Source: Melanocharis versteri
Lineage: Eukaryota > Chordata > Aves > Passeriformes > Melanocharitidae
Length of the DNA stretch: 64,000 nucleotides
Assembly: GCA_013397845.1 (NCBI GenBank)
Contig: VZTG01001085.1
Coordinates: 95,982 to 159,981, forward strand
Direction of reading: 5' to 3'
A program made the position numbers and the translations under genes. How positions within the stretch are numbered: position 1 is the stretch's first letter; every line of letters begins with the position of its first letter. Shown one piece after another: positions 1 through 14,000 of this stretch. Below the pieces are notes generated by a model. It was not told the origin of the DNA. It saw only the letters and a list, made by a program, of their open reading frames with translations, and did no database searches.

Positions 1-130
1 GCCCGGAGCGGAGCGAGCGGCCGGAGCCGCCGTGCCCGCGGGCGGGGGAGTGTCCGGCCACCGCTGCTCAGCCCCGGCAGGGACCTGTGCCCCTCCGAAG
101 GATGCTGCGGGCACCCGTGCGCTTTGTACT
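1..130. promoter_or_regulatory. CpG-rich edge, probable TTLL1/BIK shared promoter
   Basis: The first ~130 bases are strongly GC- and CpG-rich and then drop abruptly to AT-rich sequence. In the conserved vertebrate order, TTLL1 lies immediately left of BIK and is transcribed away from it, so a CpG island here would serve TTLL1 (minus strand, outside the window), BIK (plus strand), or both. No TTLL1 coding sequence is visible. No convincing splice donor marks a BIK 5' exon. The role is inferred from composition and synteny. Confidence 0.4.
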
Positions 131-3100
131 CAACTACGCTGCTCTAAGCAAATGAGGAGCGGAGTGCGTGTACTTTCACTCTTAGCAAAGCAGGAAATAA
201 GCCCTCAAAATAAGCCCAAGATATGTAGCAAAATATGCCAGAGTAAAACATATAAAAAATCCCTGAATAACTTCTTTGCTATATCTTTGTATATTTAAAA
301 CGATGCTGTTGATAAGAGGAGTGATCTGCAACAGCAGAGATGGATACAGAAATCTGTACAGCAGCCTATACTCAGTAATGTTTAAGTCATTTCACAAGGA
401 GTGATTTCATCAGCGTGGTGAGTTCTGTGATTAAACAGATCTCGAGGTGTTTCAGTGGAAAGCATTAGCCTGAGATTGCTTCTCAAGGCCGTAGTAGAAA
501 GACAGGCACGTGTATAACAAGAAGACAGAGTTGACTCCATTGTCATTTTCTGTCACAGGTACATGGACAAAGTTATTTTGAATTAAAGTATTGTGGGTGC
601 ATTAATTTTTTTTTTTCATTTAATGCATGTCAGTTGAATGAGAGTTAGCACTGAGTACAATGAAGAAGAAAATCCGTGTTTATGCACGGCATTTGATATC
701 TTCTGATGTCAAAATGTCACCTCTGTAGAGACACAACCTCTCTGAAAGAAGAAATTTAACAAAATTGCCTGTTTCACCTGTTTGGTAGGTGTCTGTAGTA
801 GTTCTTTTTAATGATTTCTGTATCAATAGGCCATTGACCATAAGACCATTTAGAGCAGACTAAAAAAAATTGAATGCACTCAGCTTCTGCAGGGTAACAG
901 CCTGCTGGGCAAAACAAGAGCTGATGGGAATAGAATAGGAACCGCGAGCTTGACCCAATACAGGAAATCTAAGTAAAACTGTGAACAGCGTGGCATTTTA
1001 ATTCTCTATACTGATGTGCAGAACAAGGACAGCATCAATAGTGAGGTAAATTTGAGTTCTTAGATTCACAGTTACACTGTTCTTGCAGATCAACAGTTTC
1101 TCTCACCTTCCCAATGTGGCAGCAGTAATTGGGATTGCAGAGGCACCTGTAGAAGATGACCACCAAAGGTCATAGAGGATGATGAGTGTCCCTAAATGGG
1201 ACAGGCTGGAGGTGCAAGGTGACAGTGTGGGTGCTGTGCTGCACAGTGCTAAGGGGACCAGGTGAGGGCAAATGCAGCCCATAGCTCTCCCAAGTGTGAC
1301 AGCTTTTCAATAACATGGATTATCAGGTTTAAATTAAAAATGTTGTTTGGTCCGTTGAAACTCGGAACCTGCCTCAGTATTTTTACGGGTTATGACCTTG
1401 GTGACCAGCATCCTTGAATTCTGCATTTAATATCAAGGCATGAATCCCATAATCTGCCTGCTGAGGATGTCAGGTACTTCACTGCAGGTACTTCACCCTC
1501 CAGGTGGATGGGATGGTTGAGCAAGGTCCCTTAAGTACATCAGATTTTAATTTTTTTTTTTTAATTTGATTGAATGCATCTTAAAACGAAAGATTCATAT
1601 TTTATTATGTGACTGTACTGATAATTATGAGCATTGCACAAACTTTTCTGTACACCAATAACAATGTTTCTGTCTGCATTATTTATTTTAGAAGCTTTCA
1701 AAAATAAAAAATCTAAGACACAAAATTTTAGAATGAATGTGAACAGAGAAACATTTTTCCATTCACAGATTATTGAACTATATTTATTGTCACACTTACC
1801 TCCTACAACTTGGCCATGCAATTCAATAACTAATTTTAAGCAAATTCGTATTTATTGCATTAGAATCTTGACCTTTTGGTGAGACAGAGAAGTACAAAGG
1901 CCAGAAGATGTTTTGAAAAGGAAATGTAAATGCTAGAGCAGAATCTGACTCAGTCTAAACCTTAACTCCTTACAAACAAGTAAAGCAAAGGCGATATCCG
2001 TGACACAGGTGGTGCTGTCACAAAAAAAACCCCAAAACAGAATCTGGCAGAATGTGTGTGTAGTTTGGGGTTTTTTTTTAATAGAAATAGTTTCACTGTG
2101 GTATCAATATATTCTTCTCTTCAATGTTCTTAGTTCTTCTTATGAAACCTCTTGGGAATTGCATGTGTTCATTTTGATAAAAGAAGATACCCCTTGTTTC
2201 TTTTTCAGTTTAGAAGCCATTGAAATAGGTTTGTGAGCACTGAAGGAATCAGTAGACTCTTTAAGGAAAATGATACTTACAGGCTTATCAAATGATGGCT
2301 TTTTAATGCAGACATGACTGTACTATTTACTTTTTAAGGTGGAAATCTCTTGTTCTCTACAGTCACAGTCTGTCACAGTAAGGACTGGTGCTGCGTGCTC
2401 TAGCAGACAACATGCAAATGCTGATGATACATAAAAATCTTGAGATTCTTCAAGTATTGACTGAATCAGAGCCCCTTAAACATTTTCAGCAGAGACTGAA
2501 ATACAAAATATCTGTGTGCTCTTTGCTTTAAAAGGTTTCCTCCATTTAAAGTCGGCTGTATGCATTTCTTTTGCTACCGAGGGTACAGGACTTGCTTAAG
2601 GAACACATTTTTTATGTTTAAATATAATCAAATGCTTAATTCCTATCCTGTTTTGAGGTAAGAAAACCTCTGTTGAATTCTCAGTGAAGGCATGTTATCA
2701 TACTAACTTACTGAGCAGAAAAACATAAATGAAGTAAAATGTAAGAAGTGGAGCGTGTATTTTTCAGATTTACGAAGTGTCCTTTAATAGCTGTTTGAAG
2801 CAATATTAAGAAGTGTTTTGTGTAAACAGTCTCCAAGGTCACTGATGTTAAGCTGACTGAGAACATGGTAGGAGACAAAGAATTAATTTATCTTTGCTCC
2901 TTGACCTGATACTGATTTAAGAGTTCACCTTGCACCCTGGGTTAACTAACCTGCACGAAATGAGTAATGATGATTTAACCTCTCATCTTTCTAAGAAAAA
3001 CCTCAGGTTGCTGATGGTTACCTTGCAGCATTTTGCCATGAGTTGTGGTGGTTCCAAAGGCAGGTGTCCCTGTGAGGGAAGGGGCAGGGATCTCCTGGTG

Positions 3101-6100
3101 CCCGTGGGCTGTGTGCTGCCCATGGCTCACAGCGTCTGACCTGCAAGGGAAGCGAGCCAGAAGTCAAGGGCAGCTGCTGCTCATTCACAGAGGTCAATAG
3201 GAAAAAAACCAAAAAAATGCCTGAGATTTTAAAGACTGTATATTCCTGTGTGCCCAATATTCCTGTTTCTCTGAAACAGTAACTAGCTCTTAATCTTTGG
3301 TCACTATGTCAAAGACTTGTCCTTGTAAAATAGCACAGAGATTTGTGCTCGCAGCAGTGAGGGTGATGTCATGTTTTGAAAGAGGTGGCTATGGATTGGA
3401 GATATATATGCAAACAACCAAGCCTCTGTTTATTTTTCATTTAAATTTAGTTTGCATGGGCAGCTGGTAGAATCTGAAGCAGTTTGAGATAGGCTTTGAT
3501 ACCGTAGGGGTAAAGGACGAGGATCCTGTCTGTCAATCCATATTTATGTAGGCAGGCACTGGGAATTTTGAGCCTAAACACTGGAATTAGATTATCAATA
3601 GTGGTTTTCTATTTTCATAACCACTTTTAAAATATAGTAAATAATATATTGTTATTATTTATAGCTTTACTGTATCACATCTGCATAAAATATGTAAGAT
3701 TGTATGCATAAGACACAAAGTGCACATAAACTGCATCGATAAGTTGTAAAATACATAAGGATAATACATAAACTATAATTAGTGCATTCGGTGCATTATA
3801 CCGAAGAATCATTGTGCCTGTCTTAGAATCTGTTAACACAGCAAATCTAATGGAACTGACTACAAGTAAATTTCAGATCCTTTTGTTTTCCCCAACTCAC
3901 CTGCTGCATTGCCTGGTTTAGCAATGTTCCTTTTTCAAGAAGATTTTCTGTTCTCTTTTGCTAGATTAAAAAACCCCTTCACAAATAAAACCAACCTGAC
4001 TATGCAAAGTAAAAACAGTGTCAACATAGTCTTTCTACTGAAGATGCTTCATTATTCAATCAGACTTGTGTTCATAAATTGCCATAATTTTCATCATATA
4101 ATTAGGCATTTGGAGAGCTGTTTTTTCAAATTTGGATCTAGGCCTCTTTTCATCAGAACATTAAGTATGTATTTGACTTGAAATACATTATTTATTCTGC
4201 TGAAGGTATTTCACCATTGAAACTAAGCTTTAAGCATGCTCAGTCAAAGCTTTGCAGGGAAGCTCGAGCTTTTTTATCTGGTTGCTTGTTTGGAAACGAT
4301 CTCTGTTGCTGGCATGGGGTCCTGCCGATGCCTCCTCAGAGGTGTTGTGAGGTGGTCACTTACTGTCTGAATCACAAGCAATTACTCACAAACACATACA
4401 ACCCTTTGGTTTCTGTTAACCAAAATAATTTTGCCTTTTTTTCCTGCATAAATGAGAGAAGGGAAGGGTGAGATGAGTGGTAGAAGATTAACACATCCTG
4501 CTGTGGAGAACCAGAAGGGCCTGTGGAGTGTGATATATGCTCCTCTTGAGCAGCTCTGCACAGATCCAAACATGAGGAACAGAACGGGTCCATATTAATG
4601 TAGCATTTATGTGCATTTCTGTATTACACTTGTACACCCAGATTTTTTAAATGGTGACAGAAATCAGTAAATGGCTTCAAGACAGATAATTCTCAAGAAG
4701 GTAATTGCTGAGCTTTGCTTTGAAACTAAATTAGACCCATCCTGTACACTTTCAAGACAGTGGCCCTCCCAGACTGCCTTTGCCTCAGTACTGCCCATCC
4801 TGTAAAATACATTTTAATACCTCTCCTTGCTGGATGGGCCTTGCATTGAGACAGCTTGGTGGGCAAAGCCAACACACGAGGCTGCAGCTGAGCTGTGGAG
4901 AGCAACTCTTTTTTAGCCTGTGGGAGGAAGGTATTATCATGGTAACAGGTGTGAGGTAGCATATGTTGCACTTTGGGCTTTTGTTGTGGTATTGTATGGT
5001 TTGTTTACATGTCTGAGTTCTGTGCTGTGTTGACTTATTATAGGTCTTTTTCAGGACACAGTTTTCATCTCACACAGATATAGACATTTCCGTTGTATGG
5101 CCCCGTGAATGTGAAACTACCATTGAGTCTAGAAATGAAGAAGAAGAAAAAAAGAAAAAAAATACCTTTTTTTTAGGTTTTTTTTTTCCCTCACTATGTC
5201 ATTGTGAAAGCTAAAAATAGTAATACATGTGCAGGAGACAGCTGACCTTTTATGCTTGGTCTTACTACATTTTACCCACTATAGTACTTGTTTTACTAGA
5301 TAAACTTTAATAACTTTCTGAGCTGTGAAGAAACACAATTAATACATTTCCATTGGTACCCACAGGCTACAGGAGAACACCACTACATCTCTAGATGTTT
5401 ACTTTGTACGTGTGAGCCAAACAGTTGGGTTGTTAAACCCCCAAAAGTCCAGCAGTGCGTGCTTTGACTGTTTCTCTATGCAGCCTACTGAGATTAACTG
5501 CATCCAGAGAACTGACACTTTAAATGTCCAAGGGAGTACTTCAGCATCCCTGGGATCCTCCAAACCTTGCTCTGCCATTCCCAGTTTCTCATTCATGGAT
5601 CTGCAGGATGCCTTGGAGCTCCTGCCCGAGCTCTGGTGGAGTTCTCAAACCAGGAGCTGCCCTGGGTCACCCAGTCCATGCTGCAGTAGTGTCACATGGG
5701 ACCTTGGACCAAAAAGGGACAGGGATGCACTTGTGGGAATGTGATCAGCCCTTGGCCACCACCACGCCCAGTAACCCACTGGTCTAGATGTTGCCCTGGG
5801 AAATGGAAGATCCGTTCAAGTATCTCCAGTGAATATGGATTGATCTAATGTGACACAGCTTCACTCCGGTGTGTGTATGAAGCCTTGGCACCTGATTCAG
5901 AGCCACAAAGTCCTTGGGGTGACTGGGTATCTGGAAATCAGGTATGGTGCTGGAGTGCACAGAGTTCCCCTATGGACATCACCCTTCTTTTTCCTATTTT
6001 TTTTTTCATGGAAGAGACAGACATACAGCAATACATAAAGGAAGCATTTAAAATGGAACAGAGCATCTTTTGAAGCAAATATAGCACCTAAAACTACTGT

Positions 6101-7861
6101 CTCTTTTTTAAAAAAAATTAAAAGAACTAAAAGAGCCTTTTAACTCACCTGTAAATTACGTCCATACAGGTGCTCCCTTGGAAGGAAAGCTGCAGTATTT
6201 TGCCTCAGAAAGAGGGTTGGGTCACACAACTCCCCTCATAGTTGGTGCAATAAAATTCAGAAGACCTGATTCCAGCTTCTCTTTGTCTATGCTAAACTAC
6301 ACAGCTCTTCAGAACTCTGGAAATATTTAAAATCCTAGATTCTAAACATCTTTGTAAGTAAAGCAGAAATGCTACAAATAGAAGGAAAAAATCCAGAAGA
6401 TGAAACTAAAAACTGTATAACACATAATATCTGCCAGCTGACACGAGTCTGTAGCATGCTTTTCCCCAGCCACATTAAACACCACTTAGAGGATCCTACA
6501 CTTCTGTAAACCAAGTAGATTTTCATTTATTTAGTTACATTTTCGTGAGTTTGCTTATGCAGTAGTGTATACACATTAGTCATGAATAATTTTGCTTTGC
6601 AGAAAATGTAAGCTTCATCTAAATATTGAAGGAAGATCACAGAGGCCCTAACCTCATCCCAAGTGTAAAATTTAAAGTTTTTGCAAGACTGCAGCAATGT
6701 GGCAAACCAAATTCATACAAAGCAGCATTATGACATTACCTTTTGCTTGGTTTAGTATAATTTCTGAGAATATTTTATTTGAGTTTTATTCATTTGACCT
6801 GCTGAGAGTGTGTTTAAAATGAGAAAGAAATCCAGCCAGCAGAACTGCCCTTTGTTGCTGTCCAGGATCACTCCATCAACAAAAGGGATCAGTTTTTTAA
6901 TGATGGAGCCAGGAAGCAAAGAAACCATAAAAAAGCTGGCCAAAACCAATGCCAGATAAAACCAGAGCATCTCCAGGAAGTTGTTATTAAGTTCCTCATC
7001 AGGCAGAGCCTTCCACTGCAGCAAACGTCCAAGGGCGTGTGTAGTTTGGAATAATCCCCATCCACAGCTCTGATGTTGTTTCCCTTGATAAACCAAATTA
7101 AACAATCCTAATGACTACAAAAACATCAGCTCTGCTCTCCAAACACTGCTCTCTGTGTTTTCCAAATGCTTGCAATATTAGACACAAGCCTCGTGTGCTG
7201 AAACCTGTTAAATTTTGCCATTGATTTTGTGGTACTGGTTGTGAATAACTTTCCCATTGTACAAGTAGGCAGCTCCATTAATTTTACTAGTTCCTACAGT
7301 CTGCTCTTCCATGTGGAAAGCTATTAATGGGCTTAAATCTTTCCTATATTCTATTTCTATGGTGAGTTGCTTGTAATTTCCATGGTGGTGGCCTCCAGCT
7401 GAAGAAGATGTGTAAACTTGGACCTGAATTAAAGACTTAGGAAAGCCTGTTCAAGTTTGTTTTAGGTCCTTTGCTGCCTGGGGATCTCCATGGGTTAGAG
7501 TGATTTAATGCCAGGCAGGTTGTTGCAAACAGTGTAGGAAAGCATCTTGTACTAAGTGAAACTACTGAGAACTATACTTGTCTACACTAGTTATATTTAT
7601 CAAGATTTTCCAATTTCTGAGTTGTTTTGAGACAATATATAGTAGGAGCCATCTAAATGCTGCATGTTTGTATTGCTGGACATCTGCTGGGTCACTGAAA
7701 CTTTCCTTTGACTACTCTTAAAATAGTTATCTTAGAAACACTCCTGTTCTGACTGGAGAGGTAAAAAGAGTAACCTTAAGAGCGCTTCAAACAATTTCCA
7801 TCTAAACTGAAAAGACCTTGCATATCATGAAGCCCTGAGGTTGTCTTTCATGACTTTGCAG
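131..7861. other. Non-coding region upstream of / 5' intron of BIK
   Basis: This is AT-rich sequence with scattered short homopolymer runs and no exon I can support. Open frames here (for example 110 codons at 5412-5744 on the plus strand and 117 codons at 6752-7105 on the minus strand) lack recognisable domains and flanking splice logic. If BIK transcription starts at the left-edge CpG island, most of this stretch would be its first intron. Confidence 0.5.
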
Positions 7862-7867
7862 AGTAAG

Positions 7868-10800
7868 ATGTCTCAAATAAGGAGAAGCCCCAGGCACTTT
7901 GTCCTCTCCAGCTACCCCAGTGGAGCACCAGAAGAGGAAACCTACAGTAACCTCCAAACAATTCCAGACACCACAGAGCAAATGGAGTTTGATATCAGGT
8001 ATCACACTACATTAATACTTCTTCTGTCCTCCCCAAGTGCAAAGTGCCAGACTTTCCAGAAAACTGCTAAGCCAAATAATTATAGTGCATACTATTGGAA
8101 ATGGAATAGATGCAAGTGTAGATAACCTGTAGTGCTTAGCACTGACCGTACAAGATTATGCTGCATTAAATGTCTGTAAGTTTTTATCTTGCACAGGGGC
8201 ACAGATGTGGCTCTTCATTAGAGACCCACCTGTTCCAGCAAGCAGCTGAAGAAGCCATTTTTACATAATTCTCCAGGCGCCACTTACAACAAACTAGTGG
8301 TGCTGCCTTGGGTTTTTCTTAATCCCATACGTACATTTTTTCCAGTATAAGAGTCAGGGGTTGCCTTTCTCTCCCATCTGTGAAAATTCCTTTCTGTGGT
8401 TTTTGTGGTGTGTTTTTTTTTTGTTAGAGGACTGACCAAACCAAGCCCAAGGGGTTTTTTTCAGCAGACTCTAGAATTAAGCTCTTAAGCCTACTTACTA
8501 TTCAGCAGATCTTGTAAACAGATCTCAGCAGAAATGCAAATTAAAATAAAAACACACATTCATATTATTTGTCTACCAGAACAAAAACACGTGTCTAAGA
8601 CAAGCTAAATCTGATTCGAAATTTTCGTCAGGAAAGCATAACCAGTTTTTAGCATCAACATATGGCACAGATGTTGTTCAAGTTTCTGTATGTCCCAGGA
8701 CCTCCCTAAAAGTCTTAAGGTTTTGGTCAGTTTGTACCTGGGCACCACCCAGTAGCTGGAGACCCACACTGCACAGTGGAATGCATTGGAGTAAATCTGT
8801 TGGATGACAAAGCCAGCATTTTTGTAAGATGAAATATTTTGAAATGTTTGAAGTGAAGGCTATTTCAATATTTTGACTTGGGGGGGGAAGTAAGGGAGAC
8901 AACCAAAAAACCCAAACTGGAATTCCATTGTCTTGTATAAAGAAATGAAACACCTAAAAAATGAACATGTTTTTTCAAAAGTGCCAAATGTGCATCTTCT
9001 TATGAAAACATCAAAACACTTCATGTATGGGCATAAAATGCTTAATCAATAAACCCATAAATAACAGGAAACAAACCCCCTGTAACATTTCACTTTTACA
9101 TGCCCAGTTTATCCCAGCTTTTGGAGGAATAACAGTACCTGATAGTTGCAGAGTGCTTTTAAAGAATTGCTGTTGCAGGGTTCTCCTCTAACGTGCACAT
9201 CCTGACTGCCTTGCAGTGCAGCTACTCAGGTTGGCCGTCAGCTGGCCCTGATCGGGGACGAGTTTAACAGGAGGCACCACAGAACATTAGAAGAAACACT
9301 GCTTCACCTGGCACGAGTGTAAGTTACCTTATTGGCAGATCCTTTTAAAAATCATGTCAGGTAAACAAGAATGTTTCTGTACACAAAATAAAAAAATGTA
9401 TTGCTACTACTGCTGCCTCATACAGAACGTAGAAAAGCAAAGCAGCAGCTTGTTTTACAAGGAAAAGCTTTGTAATAATGTAAATTGTATCCACAGACGA
9501 CAGCCATTTAAAGTCAAAAGACTTAAACAGTGTCGTGGTATTTCAAATTCCTCAGAGGCACAGTAGCTTTAGACACAGCTTTAAGCACAACTGAGTGATG
9601 CGAGACCGGCAGCTCAGTGTGGGATTAGCGTGCTACTGCATGTGCAATAACCTACCCATGCACATACAAGGAAACATGGCTGGACTAGTTTGAGCTGCCT
9701 TTTATCTGCTGTGAGCTGAAGGGTTGTCCTGCATAGTTACTAACTGACATGCAGCAGTGTCCTAACAGGAGATACTCAGCTGTGTCTGAACCCCCAGGTA
9801 CTCTACCTTATTTTCTCCTTGCTTCTGGGAGGGGATGGTCCCTCATTGCAGACCTACCAGAATGCAGTTCAATTACAGCTATGTAACATAACATATAAAT
9901 ACATCTGTATATAACATATATATACACCTTCTACCTCAGCCAAGCTGGATTCACACTCCAGAGAGAGCCTGTGGCATTGCTGTGTCAGTCCTGTATTGCT
10001 GTCCTGATTCATCAGAATGAACATCTCTCATTGGGTTATGCTCTTCTAAGTTTGAAACAACCACAAAGATTGTCACTTAATCCTGAAACTAAATTATCTT
10101 TAGATTTCAAAGGTCTTCTTGCTAAATATTTAGAGAAGTATACATGTATAAATACACTTTCAGGAAGGAATATACTAAAGGTTTTTGTTTGGGTTTTGTT
10201 TCGTTCTGGTTGGTTGGTTTTTGTTTCGTAAACATGGGTATTTTATTTGCCACTTTTTAGAATACATTTTCTATCCTCATGCTTTCTTTGTTTTGTTTAA
10301 ATCATCAGGGTTGCTATCAGTGTTTTCCAGACATGGAATGTTATTAAAAGTGTTATAAGAAGCTTTGGAAATGTTGTGAGCAGTAACTGGACAAAGCAGA
10401 TCACTGGCTACGGAGGCTGGGTATGCTTTCTCCCTTTTCTCCCACCTTTTTGTCGGCATGTAGGCAACAGGAACACCTGACTCCTTCATAATGTCAGTGA
10501 GTGAAGCATATAATGTGGCTTCAGGCTGGGGTTTATCCCATAGTTTTTTGGTGCCCCCTCAGTGCCCTGGTTTTTTCTCTTTAGGCTGAAATGTCTCATT
10601 TAAAGGCAGAGGATGCTTCCCAAATCCCACACAACTCATGGGGCTCCACTTGGAGGGGAGGCACCTGCCACTGTCAAATGCTGGAAGGGTCTCCCTGGGG
10701 ACATGAGCAGAGCTGCTGCCAGTAGTACTTACCCAGAGAAGAGAGGAGGATTCTTTAGTGGCTGGAGCCACTGGCAAAATTGACCCCCTCTGCCTTTCTG

Positions 10801-11018
10801 CAGCAGAACTGGACCGTGCTCTCGAGCCCACACTGACCTCCCACACAGGCACTCTTTTAGTTTCCTTGCACCTTCTTTTTGCTGCTTGTTATTTCTAATT
10901 ATCACCCCCTTTCTTCCCACAGACTTGCAGGCTTCCTGGCAGGTGCCTCTGCCAGAAGCTGGTGCCTGCAGCCTTGCTTGTTGCTGCCTTTTGGTGGGCC
11001 ATGAATTATGGACTGTAG
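7868..11018 (+). CDS. BIK: BIK, BH3-containing apoptosis inducer (4 coding exons)
   Basis: BIK is a Bcl-2-family death inducer of ER/mitochondrial membranes that binds anti-apoptotic relatives through its BH3 helix. Coding exons are 7868-7998, 9217-9318, 10309-10420 and 10923-11018. They join in frame (phases 2, 2, 0) with AG/GT borders into 146 residues; human BIK has 160. The start ATG lies six bases inside an exon whose acceptor ends at 7861. Residues ~48-65 form the BH3 region, with core L53-A-L-I-G-D-E59. Residues 104-115 hold an NW...GGW motif resembling BH2. Residues ~128-142 are a hydrophobic tail anchor ending three to four residues before the TAG stop. The call rests on BH3 plus tail anchor and on position between the TTLL1 edge and MCAT. 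The BH3 flank (QVGRQLA, NRR) is more BAK-like than human BIK, so a misnamed BAK-like paralogue is the main alternative. The amino-terminal 43 residues show no known motif. Confidence 0.8.
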
Positions 11019-14000
11019 AATTAACACACAGAATTACAATAGGTCATTGCTGGACACTGACCAACATCATTAACACCCCAGTGGTGGCAGCTGGTTTGTT
11101 TTTCAAATTTATACTGATAAAAATCTCTTTAATATTTAAAACCTAGGCTAGTGCTGGGTCACTGCTGTTTCATATCTTTTTTAAAGAAAAAACTTTTAAA
11201 ATAAGGAGGCTGTTGCTGGATAACTGCCTGACTTGCTAGTTTTGAAATGTGACTCTGGGCGATTAGAAAGTCTGTCTTTTTTGTGTTTATTTTAATGCAA
11301 TATAAAGTGTCTATTTCCTATAAATGAGTTTGTTAAAGAGATTCTGGATGTGAGGAAAACTGAAGGCATGCTGGCCATCCTTTAAATTTTAACACTGTAA
11401 AAGCAATAGTAAAAATTAAAACCATGATACTTTTTTAAAATTAAATTGTTGCTTCAAACCTTCTGCAGTGTTATCTGCTTTGTTTTCCAAGACTCTGCTA
11501 TCCCATATTAATGGCAATATCTTCTGCCCCTTTTCAGAGTAAAACTGTGGGCTGCCCAGAACAAAACCCCAAGAATTTGATGGATTCTGAGAAGGGATTT
11601 ACTCAGAGCATGCATGTCTTTTTGCAAGGCACATGCTTGGGGGGAACAGAAGCCTGAAGGGAATGTGAGCACAACTTACAGGATGGAGATAGTTGAGGTG
11701 TCACCCTCCTGGACATCATGGGTGGCCCTTAGGGCACAGCTGGGTTTCTCCTCTTTCAACAACATCTCCCATTCCTTCCTGGTTATGCTCTCTATACCTG
11801 GGTGCCTCTTCTCTTCTCTTTGCTGTTGAAGCTGGTTTTCAGTATCCAGCTATAGACACAGTGAGAGAAAACAAAAGTGCATCTCTGTGGTTTGGGTATT
11901 CCCCTCAGCACAGGGGATGCCTGCTTCTTGCCCAGACAAGCAACTCCTACCCTCAGCGTATTTTTGAAACAGGCAAATACAGTATTCAATGGATTTGTGA
12001 TCTAAGCACTCCTCAGAGAAGTTGGAGTTTCAAGTTCAAGTCTCTGCTTCAAATCAGACAAGGAATTTAAACCCCGGTTTAGTGAAGACAAATGCCAAAT
12101 CAAGCCAAATTTAAGCATGTTGAGGAACATGCTTCCTCTCTTTAATGAATGGTGCCTAAATCCCATTATGAACTTAACTACCCATCTCAAAAAATGCTTC
12201 TGGGAAAAAGAAAAATGAAGCCCCACTAGACTATTAAATTTGACTGTTTCATGCAAAGGACTTTGAAATATCTTTGAATACGTGAAATGCAGAGTAAAAG
12301 GAAAGCATGCAAAGAAGGAATGTAAAGGGTGATGGCTCCAGCATACCCCAGAAATTCAAGCAGCAGCAGCAGCACATATTCCAGTGTCACATTTTTCCAA
12401 AATGCTCTCAAGCTTATGTGCCCTTCAGCAGCGGGTAGGCAAGTTTTTTCTAGAAAAGCACAGTTAGCACACCTGGAACTGGAGTCACACACAGGCCAGA
12501 AGTTGGCCCACATAGCCAAAAAAACAGACCAAAGTTTTATCAGTGAATTGACTGCTCTGTTTAGCTCCATAATAGCAGTGTGATAGAAAAATATGTTAAA
12601 GTTATTATTTAGTAAAGGGCAAAATTTAACATCAGGAGGGTCTAATAAACAAGCTACTCGTGTAATAAAAGTACCAGCTATGAAAAAATTGACTCTTCCC
12701 AGCTGAGTCAGTTTAACACTACCAAGTAGTTATTTCTAGATAAATAACCTTTATGCACAGGGGAGCAGTGATGAACAGGAGACTCTTCACTGCCTATTTC
12801 ATCCAACAGCTGTGTGGGGTGATTCTGCTTTTTCCCACTCTTGTAATCCATAATGTAAGGCTTTGAATAACAAGAGAGGGGAATTTCATCATCCTGTATG
12901 TATGGATCAAAACGCAGTCTCAAAGTACAAAATTCAATCCCAGCAAAGAAACAAGTGAAATACAAAGCAAACGGCATCCAAAGCCACAGCAGTCTGCTGA
13001 TTGCTGGAGTATCAGGGAGCAGTCAGTGCCAGGCTCCTCATTCACCTGTGGAGCACAGTTAGTCAATCTTTTAGTCACAGCCCCACAGTGACTCAGGAGA
13101 GCCACTGTTAATGCTGTTTTTTTTCACTGTACACTTCCTCATATGTGACAGCATTTACGGCACTTGATTTTCTTCCACATCCGGCTTCTGCTTGTTCACG
13201 GGCAAAGGAGCCACGCTGGTTTCTCACATCTCAAACATGCAGTATCCAGAAGCAGAGGGGATGGATGAGCAAACACATTAAAGAAATGCCTGAGATCCAG
13301 CATTATTAATTATTTGGGCACTCTCTGCCCAGCCACAGGCAATGTTACAGCGCACGCGAGGTGAGGCTGTGCTGACGGGCACCACACAAAATCAAGTCCT
13401 GAACACTCTCCATACAGAGGTACAAAGACCTCCATCACACTTTTTCTGCTCCTAGAAATTCCAGGATTGGCACAAGAGCATGATTCCCTCTGGCTTCTGG
13501 TTTTGGAGACACAATGTTCACTGAGGAGCAGCCTTGGCTTAACCACTGCTCAGAAGAAAAGCTAACACTTGACAGTGGTGACGGGTCCTTCTTCCCACTA
13601 ATTAAACAAGACCCACAAGATTGGAATGCTCTTAGGATACAGATTTCCTTTCAGCATTCTGCAGCTGACAAAAGTGCAACGGTTATCTAATGGTTTGCAA
13701 ACAAGAGATTTCTAGCATGATTTTCCCAACGAGCTTTAATTCCAAGCAAAGTGTACAACAAAGTGAAACGAGGGGGGGAAAAAAGGAAAAAAACGATGAC
13801 AAGAACACTACAAATAGAAAACACGCCTCCAACATTTCCTCAGAAAAGTTAAATAATTAAAAAGGAAGTCCAGAAATTCTAAAGCACTAAAATTAGTGCC
13901 ACCAACATACCATGCTCAGTTTCAACTATCATAAAAGCTGGTTTGAAAGTCACCAATGTTGCATCTGGTCTTACAAGATGTGGTCAGAAGCTTCTAAGAC

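Noticed and set aside
6752..7105. 117-codon minus-strand frame with a hydrophobic middle
   Set aside because: A single open frame of this size is expected by chance in 64 kb read in six frames; no domain and no neighbouring exon was found.
12358..12373. Expandable CAG repeat
   Set aside because: Only about five AGC units in non-coding sequence; too short to call notable.
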